Shown here one piece after another: positions 25,524-33,573 of a DNA stretch of 44,935 nt. The position numbers and the translations under genes were made by a program. The first letter of the stretch is position 1; every line of letters begins with the position of its first letter. Source of the DNA: Bryobacteraceae bacterium (GTDB taxonomy: Bacteria; Acidobacteriota; Terriglobia; Bryobacterales; Bryobacteraceae); assembly GCA_030041985.1 (NCBI GenBank), contig JASIAM010000263.1:1-44935 (forward strand), read 5' to 3'. The notes under the pieces were generated by a model. The model saw only the letters and a program-made list of their open reading frames with translations. It had not been told where the DNA came from and did no database searches.

Positions 25524-26801
25524 CTATGTTCCCACTCTTTTGCCGTAATCCGAGTAACCCGGCATGGGGTCCACCACGGTGATTTGCTCTACCGGGAAGT
25601 TGGAGACGATCTCTACTCCGTCCTTATGAACGATGAGCATCTCTTCGATGCGCACGCCCCACTGGTATGGTTTGCCGTGCTGGGTTTCGAGTGCGAACAC
25701 CATGCCTTCTTTGATTTCGATGGGATGATCGAGCGACCAGATACGTGAGATAACCGGCTGGTCATATTGCGCAAGGCCCAAGCCGTGCCCCCATAGGTTA
25801 GCGGCCGCACGATCTTCCTCTTCGTAGCCCCACGCTTCTTTGGCGGAAGGCCATTGCGAAGCGATGTCACGAGTAGTGGCGCCCACCTTCACTGCTTTGA
25901 TCGAGTCATATAGCCACTTGAGCGCGGTAGCGTAGTAGTCTTTCTGCTCCTGGGTTGGTTCCTTACCGACAATGTAGGTGCGATAGTAACAAGACTTATA
26001 GCCATTCCAGGTGAGCGCCGCCAGGTCCATAAATACGATGTCCCCGGGCTTGATAATGCGGTCGGAAAAGTTACGCCAATTCGGCCAGGTATTCAATCCG
26101 GAGGAGACGATGACATCCTCGACATCCTCCATGCCGGGAATACTGTAGAGGAACTGCATAATGTGCGCGGTGAGCTGGTTTTCGGTGAGACCCGGCTTGA
26201 GAAATTTCATGAACTCCCAATGCGCCGCGTCGCCAATCGCGCCCACCATGCGCATGCATTCGTGCTCATCGGCATTCTTGACGGCGCGCGCTTCCATCAT
26301 GGGCGTCATGCCGTCAGTCCAATCGATTTTGGCGTCCTGGAAGATGCGGATCATATTGATGTCCACAAAATCCACGCCCAATTTCATGCCGTCCACGCCG
26401 CGCTTCTTCATTTCCTGCTGAATCGCGTTGGTGAACTTAGTGACTTGCATGGTGGAGGCTGGTCCGGCCGCGCCTTTAATCCAGGCATACGACCAGCGGA
26501 TGTTGTCCTGAGGGATCCAGGGCGAATGCTTGGCAATGTGCATGCCGATATCGCCTTGTTCGAACAGAACCGGAGGATCATCGCCGCAGAGTAAGGCATA
26601 GCGGAGGCCTGGCTTCAAGCGGTTCCAGCCCGGGGTAAGAGTGCTGGTCACATAGCGGACGTTCTCGTCATACATCAGCAGCAGGGCGCCCAATCCGTGG
26701 GCCTTCATGCGCTCGCGCGCACGCTCCAGCCGGTATTTGCGGAGCCTGTCCCAGTTGATGCGCTCCTGCCAGTCGAGTCCTACAGCGCCGACGTTTGCCA
26801 T
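25524..26801 (-). CDS. M24 (creatinase/prolidase-fold) protein with one altered metal ligand
   Basis: The 425-residue protein has the two-domain M24 layout: a creatinase N-terminal domain (YRLERARERMKAHGLGALLL) and a pita-bread C-terminal domain. Of the five metal ligands, the first aspartate is in VFMDLAAL, the histidine in LWGHGLGL, and the two glutamates in FALETQHG and VRIEEMLIV. The second aspartate, expected in a GYxxDxxRT motif, reads GYKSCYYRT, so Asp is replaced by Cys. Aminopeptidase P, prolidase and DMSP lyase DddP all keep that aspartate, so this may be a non-peptidase or a single-metal enzyme. It lies between YbhB-like and PEP-utilizing genes with gaps of 14 and 8 bases. Substrate unknown. 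Confidence 0.85.
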   Translation of the reverse strand: MANVGAVGLDWQERINWDRLRKYRLERARERMKAHGLGALLLMYDENVRYVTSTLTPGWNRLKPGLRYALLCGDDPPVLFEQGDIGMHIAKHSPWIPQDNIRWSYAWIKGAAGPASTMQVTKFTNAIQQEMKKRGVDGMKLGVDFVDINMIRIFQDAKIDWTDGMTPMMEARAVKNADEHECMRMVGAIGDAAHWEFMKFLKPGLTENQLTAHIMQFLYSIPGMEDVEDVIVSSGLNTWPNWRNFSDRIIKPGDIVFMDLAALTWNGYKSCYYRTYIVGKEPTQEQKDYYATALKWLYDSIKAVKVGATTRDIASQWPSAKEAWGYEEEDRAAANLWGHGLGLAQYDQPVISRIWSLDHPIEIKEGMVFALETQHGKPYQWGVRIEEMLIVHKDGVEIVSNFPVEQITVVDPMPGYSDYGKRVGT

Positions 26802-26815
26802 GGATAGTTGGTTGG

Positions 26816-27418
26816 CTACTTCTGCCCGAACATGCCGATGTACACGCCTTTGGCGATGACTTTACCGTTCATAGCGGAGAGCAGATCAGCGCGGGAAGCG
26901 GTGTCGGGGAGATCCAGTTTCGCACTCAAGGCATAGATTTCGAACGTGTAATGATGATCGCCGTGCCCTGCAGGCGGGCAAGGCCCCATATAACCTGCGC
27001 CGCCCCCCAGGTTCTTGATCTGCTTGGCGCCATCCGGCAGATCGCCCGGCTTGATGCCCTCCGGCAAGCTTGTCGCGCTACCCGGGATGTCGAAGATGGC
27101 CCAGTGGAGCACATCATTGGTTGCGGAGCCGCCCAGTACCGGATCGGGGTCGTGCAGAATCAGCACGAAGCTTTGCGTATTGGCAGGGGCGCCTGTCCAG
27201 CTTATAGCAGGCGAGGGGCTATTCTGGCCTGCGGCACAAGTGTATTTGGCGGGGATCTGGCCGCCATCGGAAAAACCGTTGATGGTGAGGTGAATCATAG
27301 GAGGTAGCGTGAAACCTCCCTTCTTACCGCCCTTCTTGCCGCCTTTTTCCTGAGCGCCCAAAAATGCCACAGAGGCAAGCAGGGCCGCACCAATCACGAA
27401 CGATGTCAGGTACCGCAT
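26816..27418 (-). CDS. Secreted YbhB/YbcL-like (PEBP family) protein
   Basis: The 200-residue protein has a signal peptide (MRYLTSFVIGAALLASVAFL, cleavage near GAQ) followed by a lysine/glycine-rich stretch (EKGGKKGGKKGG). The rest is a phosphatidylethanolamine-binding protein fold of the bacterial YbhB/YbcL type: IPAKYTCAAGQNSPSPAISWTGAP, FVLILHDPDPVLGG, HWAIFDIPGSA and the GYMGPCPPAGHGDHHYTFEIYAL ligand-binding motif. Function in bacteria is unclear; the pocket binds small anions or phospholipid headgroups in homologues. Start chosen at 27418 because AGGAGAGAAC sits just before it and it gives the signal peptide; the longer frame upstream is unsupported. It precedes the M24 gene by 14 bases and is divergent from fumarase. 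Confidence 0.88.
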   Translation of the reverse strand: MRYLTSFVIGAALLASVAFLGAQEKGGKKGGKKGGFTLPPMIHLTINGFSDGGQIPAKYTCAAGQNSPSPAISWTGAPANTQSFVLILHDPDPVLGGSATNDVLHWAIFDIPGSATSLPEGIKPGDLPDGAKQIKNLGGGAGYMGPCPPAGHGDHHYTFEIYALSAKLDLPDTASRADLLSAMNGKVIAKGVYIGMFGQK

Positions 27419-27545
27419 GTTCTCTCCTATGATGGATTGCTTCCTAGACAGAGTATCCGAGTGCCCGCCGGACTGCAAGCGGAGCCTGCAGCCGGCCCGT
27501 GCGGAGTAGAATAAAATTTCCGAAAGGGCATTTTTTCGAAAAGCT

Positions 27546-29081
27546 ATGGAATTCCTTCGCAACAGCCTGCTGGAACTAATTACGCAAACTTCCACGAACC
27601 TGCCGCCCGATGTAAGGGCTGCGATGTCGCTCGCCGCATCCGGGGAAACGCCGGGAACGCAGTCTTCCCAAGCACTGGACATTATTTTGTCGAACATCGA
27701 CATGGCGCACGAGGGAGAAGGCCCGATCTGCCAGGATACGGGCATGCCCACGTTCCTGATTCATACGCCGGTGGGGGTGAATCAAATCCGCATCAAGCAG
27801 GCGGTGCGGGAAGCGATTGCCGAAGCGACGCGACTGGGCAAGCTGCGCCCGAACTCGGTGGACTCGATTACGGGCAAGAACAGTGGCAATAACCTGGGTG
27901 AAGAGACGCCGGTGATTCACTTCGAACAGTGGGAGGAGGACGAAATCGAAGTACGCCTGATTCTGAAAGGCGGCGGCTGCGAGAACAAAAATATTCAATA
28001 CTCGCTGCCATGCGAACTGGACCATCTGGGCCGCGCGGACCGGAACTTCGAAGGTGTGCGCAAGTGCGTCCTGCACGCGGTGTGGCAAGCGCAGGGTCAG
28101 GGATGCGCGCCGGGAGCGGTGGGAGTGTGCGTCGGAAGCGACCGGGCCCACGGCTACGACTTGGCGAAGCGGCAACTGTTCCGGCCGCTGGATGATGTAA
28201 ATGCCCAACCGGCGCTGGCGCAACTCGAGTCCGAAATCATGGAGGAGGCGAACCGGCTGGGCGTAGGAGCCATGGGTTTCGGCGGCAAGTCATCGCTGAT
28301 CGGGTGCAAAATCGGGGTCGCGAACCGGCTGCCCGCCAGCTACTTTGTTTCGGTGGCTTATGAATGCTGGGCTTTTCGGAGGCTTGGCGTGCGGTTGGAC
28401 GCGGCCAGTGGAGCGATTACCAAGTGGCTGTATCGAGACCCATCACGCAACGTGGAGAAGATGGCGCGCGGCGAAGGGTTTCCGCTGACGGGGCGGGAGA
28501 TCGTACTGACGCCGCCTCTCACTGAGGCGCAGGTGCGCGCTTTGAAGGTGGGCGATGTGGTGCTGGTTCACGGCGAGATGTTCACCGGGCGCGACAACGT
28601 GCACGCGTACCTGATGAAGCACGCACCCCCGGTAGAGATGCGCGGCTCGGTGCTGTACCACTGCGGCCCGGTAATGTTGCAGGAAAAAAACCGGTGGCGA
28701 GTGAAGGCGGCAGGCCCCACGACGAGCAGCCGCGAGGAACCGTATCAGGCCGATGTGATTGGGCGGTACGGCGTGCGCGCGGTAATCGGCAAAGGGGGCA
28801 TGGGCGCAAAGACCCTGCGCGCGCTCTCAGATTTCGGTGCGGTGTACCTGAACGCCATTGGGGGAGCAGCCCAATATTATGCGCGGACGGTGGAGGAAGT
28901 GCTGGGCGTGCATCTGATGGAATTTGGCATTCCGGAAGCGATGTGGCATATTCGTGTAAGAAACTTCGCCGCCATCGTAACGATGGACGCTCACGGCAAC
29001 AGTTTGCACACGAAAGTAGAAGCAACGACGGGCGAAGCGTTAGCCGGCTTACAGGACCCCGCCGCATTGCAGAAGGTTTGA
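27546..29081 (+). CDS. Class I fumarate hydratase, fused alpha and beta domains
   Basis: This is the oxygen-sensitive, [4Fe-4S]-dependent fumarase that interconverts fumarate and malate in the TCA cycle. The 511-residue protein fuses the alpha part (residues about 1-290) and beta part (about 320-505) of FumA/FumB. Three cluster cysteines are visible at EGPICQDTGMP, GGGCENKNIQYS and IGCKIGVA. The beta domain shows VGDVVLVHGEMFTGRD, HCGPVMLQEKNRW, GPTTSSREEPYQ and the KGGMG loop. It is monocistronic, divergent from the YbhB-like operon, and a tRNA-Phe gene begins 25 bases beyond its stop. An AT-rich TAGAATAAAAT about 35 bases before the ATG is a candidate -10 region. Confidence 0.93.
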   Translation: MEFLRNSLLELITQTSTNLPPDVRAAMSLAASGETPGTQSSQALDIILSNIDMAHEGEGPICQDTGMPTFLIHTPVGVNQIRIKQAVREAIAEATRLGKLRPNSVDSITGKNSGNNLGEETPVIHFEQWEEDEIEVRLILKGGGCENKNIQYSLPCELDHLGRADRNFEGVRKCVLHAVWQAQGQGCAPGAVGVCVGSDRAHGYDLAKRQLFRPLDDVNAQPALAQLESEIMEEANRLGVGAMGFGGKSSLIGCKIGVANRLPASYFVSVAYECWAFRRLGVRLDAASGAITKWLYRDPSRNVEKMARGEGFPLTGREIVLTPPLTEAQVRALKVGDVVLVHGEMFTGRDNVHAYLMKHAPPVEMRGSVLYHCGPVMLQEKNRWRVKAAGPTTSSREEPYQADVIGRYGVRAVIGKGGMGAKTLRALSDFGAVYLNAIGGAAQYYARTVEEVLGVHLMEFGIPEAMWHIRVRNFAAIVTMDAHGNSLHTKVEATTGEALAGLQDPAALQKV

Positions 29082-29106
29082 TGCGGCTGATAGACTAAAA
29101 ATTCCC

Positions 29107-29182
29107 GGCCAGGTAGCTCAGTTGGTAGAGCGCAGCCCTGAAAAGGCTGGCGTCGGCGGTTCGATTCCGTCCCTGGCCACCA
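29107..29182 (+). tRNA. tRNA-Phe (GAA)
   Basis: A full cloverleaf can be drawn. The acceptor stem GGCCAGG pairs with CCTGGCC, the anticodon stem is CAGCC/GGCTG around CTGAAAA (anticodon GAA), and the T-arm is GGCGG-TTCGATT-CCGTC with one G-U pair. The 3' CCA is encoded. The gene borders a tyrosine recombinase and so probably marks the left end of an integrated element. Confidence 0.96.
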
Positions 29183-29270
29183 TTTTAATCTATTAAAAAT
29201 CAATGGTTTGCAGAAGTACAATATAAACTGTACTGATTTTGTACCGCCGCCCGTTTATAATTCCCTCAGA

Positions 29271-30500
29271 ATGCTTAACGTTTATACCCGTCACACCTCG
29301 GATTGCGAGCACGCCGGGGACATGCGCTGGCGCCGTTGCCGCTGCCCTAAGTGGATTCGCGGCGTGCTGCCCAACGGCGAAGCCGTTCGCGAATCCGCGA
29401 AGACCCGCAGTTGGGAACAGGCGGAACGCAAAGCGCGTGAAAAGGAGGCTGCCGCTGATCCGAACGTCGCCGCGACGGCGAAGCCCCAGCGAGTCACGGT
29501 CCGCGAGGCAGTGGAGCTGTTTCTCAAGGACGAGGAGGCTCGTGGGTTAGAGCCAGTTTCCCGCAAGAAATCCCGAACATTGCTTGATCGGCAGTTCCAC
29601 CCCTGGTGTGAGGCTCGAAAGCTCAACCACATCGATCAAGTTACGCCTTTGGATCTGACCGATTTCCGGGCAAGCTGGAACAACGGAGACGTCACGACGC
29701 ACCGCAAGCATGAACGCATGGTCGCGTTTTTCTCGTTCTGCGTTCGCAACGAGATCTTGCGGAAAAATCCGATGGAGGCGCTAAAGAAGCCAAAGACACC
29801 GGACCCCGTCCCCACGGATTACTTCCGCGCTGACGAGTTCAACTCGATCATTGCCGCAACGGAGAAGTATGACTTCGGCAGTGGCAATGACTGCCGCGAC
29901 CGCGGGACGCGCCTGAAAGCGATCACGCTTCTGATGCGGTGGTCCGGCCTATCGATCCTCGATGCCACAAAACTGGAGCGCGACTGGCTGTCCAAGAACG
30001 AACAGCGTGATGATCAGATCTTCCTGTATCGCGCCAAGACCGGGGTGCCCGTTTTTGTGGTGGTCCCGGTGGAAGTCGCCGATATCCTACGATCCCTACC
30101 CAATTCCAATCCGCGGTATTTCTTCTGGTCCGGGAACGGAGATCCGCGCAGTGCAGCGAAGGCCTTCCAGCGCTCTTTCTGGAAGCTTTTTAAACTGGCC
30201 GACATTAAGAAGGCCGACGGAATGCGCAAACGTTCTCATCCACACATGTTCCGCGATACTTTCGCAGTGGAGCTATTGCTGGCCGGCGTACCCTTGGACC
30301 AAGTGTCACTCTTGCTTGGCCACTCCAGCGTCAAAATCACGGAACGCCATTATGCACCCTTCTGCAAGGGGCGACAGCAGCAGTTGGCTGCGTCGGTGAA
30401 AATGGCGTGGGCAAAACCCCAGGACGAGTACAAACCCGGAGAGAGTCAGCCGAAGACCAAGCGAAACCGCCGGGGCAAGACGAAATCTGCTGCCGCTTAA
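29271..30500 (+). CDS. Tyrosine recombinase (phage/island integrase)
   Basis: The protein of 409 residues has an N-terminal cysteine cluster (DCEH, then RRCRCPKW) followed by a SAM-like core-binding domain (about 75-160) and the catalytic domain. Recognisable catalytic residues are the lysine in YRAKTGVPV, HxxR in HPHMFRDTF, histidine in LLGHSSV and tyrosine in ERHYAPF. The first catalytic arginine, normally in a GLRxxE-type turn, is replaced: the segment reads LLMRWSGLSILDATKLERDWL. The start at ATG 29271 removes 21 non-conserved residues read from an upstream TTG. It starts 89 bases after a tRNA-Phe gene and points away from it, as in elements integrated into tRNA 3' ends. The last bases overlap the small HTH gene on the other strand. 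Confidence 0.9.
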   Translation: MLNVYTRHTSDCEHAGDMRWRRCRCPKWIRGVLPNGEAVRESAKTRSWEQAERKAREKEAAADPNVAATAKPQRVTVREAVELFLKDEEARGLEPVSRKKSRTLLDRQFHPWCEARKLNHIDQVTPLDLTDFRASWNNGDVTTHRKHERMVAFFSFCVRNEILRKNPMEALKKPKTPDPVPTDYFRADEFNSIIAATEKYDFGSGNDCRDRGTRLKAITLLMRWSGLSILDATKLERDWLSKNEQRDDQIFLYRAKTGVPVFVVVPVEVADILRSLPNSNPRYFFWSGNGDPRSAAKAFQRSFWKLFKLADIKKADGMRKRSHPHMFRDTFAVELLLAGVPLDQVSLLLGHSSVKITERHYAPFCKGRQQQLAASVKMAWAKPQDEYKPGESQPKTKRNRRGKTKSAAA

Positions 30501-30769
30501 CCTGCTTTGCGAATTCGGCGGTGAACTCGCCGCAGCACGCTTTCCGGTATGCGGAGAGTCCGGTAGGCGCGCCTGAACCTCTGTTCTTCGTGCCCCCACG
30601 TGATCACATCGGGTTCTTCCGCGAAAATCCGGCGGACCGTTTTCTCGCTGAGGCCCCATAGCTGAACGATCTCAGAGATCGAATAATGGCGTTCAAACGC
30701 TATGTCGCGAGGCTGAGAACCATCAAGACTGCCGGCGTCTTCGGCGGGAGTCGTCTGTGACCAAGACAT
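30497..30769 (-). CDS. Small helix-turn-helix protein, possible excisionase/regulator
   Basis: About 90 residues from the ATG at 30769 (the frame is open for another 19 codons). The middle carries a helix-turn-helix typical of excisionase-like or MerR-related DNA-binding proteins: HYSISEIVQLWGLSEKTVRRIFAE, followed by a short strand (VITWGH) and an arginine-rich C-terminal helix (IPESVLRRVHRRIRKAG). It converges on the integrase gene with a four-base TTAA overlap, and pairs of this type often control integration/excision. Because this part of the island is decayed, the gene could be a remnant, though the frame is intact. No further domain is recognisable. Confidence 0.65.
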   Translation of the reverse strand: MSWSQTTPAEDAGSLDGSQPRDIAFERHYSISEIVQLWGLSEKTVRRIFAEEPDVITWGHEEQRFRRAYRTLRIPESVLRRVHRRIRKAG

Positions 30770-30924
30770 TTCCTTACCGAGGCGTACCACAAGAGCAGAA
30801 TACGTCGCAGCAGATCCACTGTCCAATGTTATTCCGGTACGGAACGATGCTCACGGCGGATAGAGATGGGCGGTACTCCTCCATAAAGTCTGTTGCACCT
30901 GATCCGAAGTGCTGGGCAGTAAGA

Positions 30925-31235
30925 CCGCTCTTCACGGTCCGTCTGCTGACTCAGCGCAAGGTAAACAAACGATTGCCTCGTACTCGCGACACCTTTCGTT
31001 CATTGTTGCTGTTTGCGCAGAAACGTCTGCGCAAAAGCGCCGTCCAGCCTGGGTTCATCGAATCATTCGTCGATCATCTTGAGAATCAGTGGCGTAATGG
31101 ATCCAAGAGCCGATCTACTTAGATGCCGACCTCGCTTTGAAACAAGGGGCTCTCGCCAAAATCAATCCGGTCAAAGGCAAGCTGCAGCGCTTTCAGCCCG
31201 ACAACGAACTGCTGGCGTTCCTGAGTCAGCTTTGA
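30925..31235 (+). pseudogene. Remnant of a second tyrosine recombinase (N-terminal arm joined to C-terminus)
   Basis: Reading forwards from about 30928, FTVRLLTQRK, then RDTFRSLLLFAQKRLRKSA and FVDHLENQWRNG match the core-binding domain of a phage-type recombinase. About 15 bases later, in a different frame (ending at 31235), IYLDADLALKQGALAKI and FQPDNELLAFLSQL match the extreme C-terminus of the same recombinase class. The catalytic domain between them is missing, so a large internal deletion with a frame change has destroyed the gene. It sits 425 bases past the live integrase and shows older integration activity. Identification is by pattern, not alignment. Confidence 0.6.
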
Positions 31236-32487
31236 TCTCGACCATGCCGCATGTCTCCAGTGGCGCAGGCCGGCGCACCGCAGTCACTTGAGCTACCACA
31301 GCGATCAATGCCCGCTCGCGGCATAGTCCCGGACGCGGCATAGTGACTGAGTTGGTGCGGTTTATTTCCGTCACCGACGATCAGTAGGGGGCGGTACGAA
31401 GCTACGTCCCTTCAAGCAAGACTGTCCAGACGGTTCGGCTACAGGAAACCGCGACCTCCGCCATGAACGGATTAAAGGTAACCTATCTATTTGAAAATCC
31501 GCATGGACAAGCCGAGTACCGCCAACAAAACGAGAAGGGCATAGAGGATCATAAGGAGCCAGTGCAGCCAAGGGCTTCGTCTAAACAGGAACGACCTGAT
31601 GCGCTCTTCAATAAGCAACACTTTTGGAGTCGTCACGTCATGACTTTTGCAGCACCAAGACATAATTGGAAGTCCATTATCCCACAGAGCACCAGTTGAT
31701 CACCTCCCTCGATAATGCTTTCTTTATGCATCGAGCCTGGTTTGTCAGGGCGCCGTCGATTAGAACAATGCATGGATCGTGCGACCGCACGTAGAAATGT
31801 TGGAACAGTATCATCAGCTCGCTATCGCCGACGGGGACAGCGGGTCGCCAGCGGTCGTGTTGATGCACCAGCAAGGGAATGGGTTTCACGATGACGAGGT
31901 TCGTGCTCGTGGCACACGACCGAATACATTGGATGTCATTGTGCGAAGATGCCAGTTGATAATCACGGGGCACGCGGACGGCGAGAGCCGTCGAGCCGAC
32001 CGATTTGCGGAAGCGGCATGGCACAGAAATGGGGGAGCCACATACGCCAGCTCTGATTACCAGAACGGATTTACGATCATTCAGGTTTCCCGATCTGATC
32101 GGGAGTGGCAGCAAACGATCGAGGCGACCGAGCTTCCCTTTTGGAACATCCGTCCAGTTCCTGCGCCCCGGCCAGACTTCCCGGAGTAATCTCACGAGCC
32201 CATTTGGTCGGCGTAAGGCGACAGCCATACACTCCGCATTCATAGTTCTGTGTCTGAGCCACAGAACGTCGGAGTCACAGATGTACGATGAACTGAATCG
32301 TAAGATTGCCGAGCTGCTCTAGTTTCGCGCAATGTGTAGTCTAAATCCTCGGTAGGCAGGAAGATGCTTTGCGCTAGGCGCGTACTCGAAGCGGCGTTTC
32401 GGCAGTTGCCCGCGAAGCTTACGAAATCGGCTTTAGCCGCAAGTTCCAAAAATCCGCTTCGAGCCGGATGAAGCAAGCCTCAGAAAG
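31236..32487. other. Decayed stretch with no confidently assignable gene
   Basis: No known domain was found in six frames. Two overlapping open frames stand out: 31677-32243 on the minus strand (188 codons) and 31779-32189 on the plus strand (136 codons). Neither shows a plausible start signal or recognised motif, and each is a mirror of the other, so at most one is real. A short direct repeat, CGCGGCATAGT, occurs twice near 31315-31345. Composition is less GC-rich than the flanking core genes. It may be dead cargo of the element. Confidence 0.45.
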
Positions 32488-32730
32488 CTACCTGGCTTTG
32501 GCTGCACCAATTTCGTCAGCAGCCTCAACGAGTGCGCGCTGCGTCTGCTCAATTCCCTCAAGCTGGTGAACCAAGGAGTCCAAAATGACGCGAACAAGGT
32601 GTGCTTGCGTGTCCGTCCAACCAGTCCTATTGATTATCTGCAAAAGCTGGTCCGCGTAGTTGCCGGATATTACTTTTTGTAATCGCTCTTGGATTTCGCG
32701 GATTTCTGGTTTCAATTGGGTATGGCTCAT
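32488..32730 (-). CDS. Small helical hypothetical protein
   Basis: Eighty residues from ATG 32730, preceded by a strong AAAGGAG ribosome-binding site seven bases away, which decides this start over one six codons upstream. The sequence looks all-helical with heptad-like spacing: KPEIREIQERLQKVISGNY, then AHLVRVILDSLVHQLEGIEQT and a C-terminal alanine-rich AADEIGAAKA. There is no signal peptide, metal motif or known domain. It may be a small coiled-coil or dimeric protein of the island. It shares orientation with the FrmR-like gene upstream (gap about 200 bases). Function unknown. Confidence 0.6.
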   Translation of the reverse strand: MSHTQLKPEIREIQERLQKVISGNYADQLLQIINRTGWTDTQAHLVRVILDSLVHQLEGIEQTQRALVEAADEIGAAKAR

Positions 32731-32928
32731 GTTCAACTCCTTTACCAAGGATAAACTGCAAAACGACGCAGCGTCGAAATACGATCCGATCTCATAGTGC
32801 TAAATCGCCCAGAAACGAAAAAAGACCGAGTAAGCAACGCATCATCAAGCAGGATATAACGTGCTCAAGGAGCTTAAGCCTCGCTGATATATTCCCAGAC
32901 AGAACCATGATCCCTCCTCCAACTGGGG

Positions 32929-33207
32929 TTATCGCAAATACGCTCGTATGGCATCAATCAGCTCCTGAGTGGCCCGGGATTTCTCAGAACCCGGGTTTTG
33001 ATCGGGATCGACGACTTTAAATCGAATGTGGCTACCAAGAACCTCTGCCATAAGGGCGTTGATCGCGCCGCGGCAAGCGGAAATGGTGTGCAGAATAACG
33101 AAGCTGTCATCGCCGCGTTCGATCGCGTGCTCAATTGAGTCAATCTGCCCGCGAATTCGTCGGACGCGATTGATCATTTTCTTTTCGTCTGGAATGATGT
33201 GGGGCAG
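32929..33207 (-). CDS. FrmR/RcnR-type (CsoR family) repressor with apparent CTG start
   Basis: The 92-residue product aligns along its length with E. coli FrmR: MPHIIPDEKKMINRVRRIRGQ at the start and NALMAEVLGSHIR in the middle. In FrmR numbering Pro2 and His60 are kept, but the sensing Cys35 is Ser, while a new Cys occurs at position 45. The matching N-terminus is reached only if translation begins at CTG 33207 (or ATT 33210); the first ATG, at 33177, would cut off ten conserved residues. A GAGGAGGAG ribosome-binding site lies 4-7 bases upstream of those codons. Family members are tetrameric or dimeric all-helical repressors of formaldehyde, nickel/cobalt or copper responses. It likely controls itself through the palindrome at 33236-33251. 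Ligand uncertain. Confidence 0.78.
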   Translation of the reverse strand: MPHIIPDEKKMINRVRRIRGQIDSIEHAIERGDDSFVILHTISACRGAINALMAEVLGSHIRFKVVDPDQNPGSEKSRATQELIDAIRAYLR

Positions 33208-33235
33208 AATGGTTCTCCTCCTCGCTACGAAATAA

Positions 33236-33251
33236 ATACCCTGCCGGGTAT
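33236..33251. promoter_or_regulatory. Palindromic operator candidate upstream of the FrmR-like gene
   Basis: ATACCC and GGGTAT are perfect inverted arms around TGCC (ATACCCTGCCGGGTAT), the layout expected for CsoR/RcnR/FrmR operators (AT-rich ends with a G/C core). It lies 29 bases before the CTG start of the FrmR-like gene, next to a -10-like TATACT on the minus strand, so repressor binding would block the promoter. Confidence 0.65.
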
Positions 33252-33573
33252 AGTATATTACGGGTAAACTCAGTGCTGCCTTCCTCGGCTGCTACGCCTA
33301 TGAGCACGAGGAGTTCGACACCGCCCGCTCACCGGTGATAAGCGAGCGAGCGGCGATTCCGCTTTGCGCCTCCTGCGTGTCAAAGGTGTGGAGCACGGTG
33401 CAATTGAAGGGTGTCTTTGCGTTCTCATTGCTCACCACTCGGAATCGCCGTTTTCCAAGAGGCGAACTGAAACCCGGAGCGGGAGCGGAACGCAAACGCC
33501 CGATCGCGTTGGAGCGTTTTTGGAGCGTTGGAGCGGATTGACGTCCTTTCGGCGCCTGTGGTAGCGTTGAAAG
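33252..33573. other. Intergenic stretch before the cobalamin riboswitch
   Basis: No gene is supported here. It should contain the promoter of the cobalamin operon, but I see no clear -35/-10 pair. A TTGGAGCG motif is repeated three times near 33510-33540. Short open frames exist on both strands without recognisable content. Confidence 0.4.

Noticed and set aside
27419-27751. Longer start for the YbhB-like gene
   Set aside because: The extension runs into the fumarase coding region on the other strand and has no domain; the ATG at 27418 has a signal peptide and an AGGAGAGA site.
31677-32243. 188-codon minus-strand frame as a gene
   Set aside because: No recognised motif, no ribosome-binding site, and an equally long mirror frame on the plus strand; kept only as part of an unassigned stretch.
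33298-33541. Short frames on both strands before the riboswitch as genes
   Set aside because: No homology by eye, no start signals, and they lie where a promoter is required.
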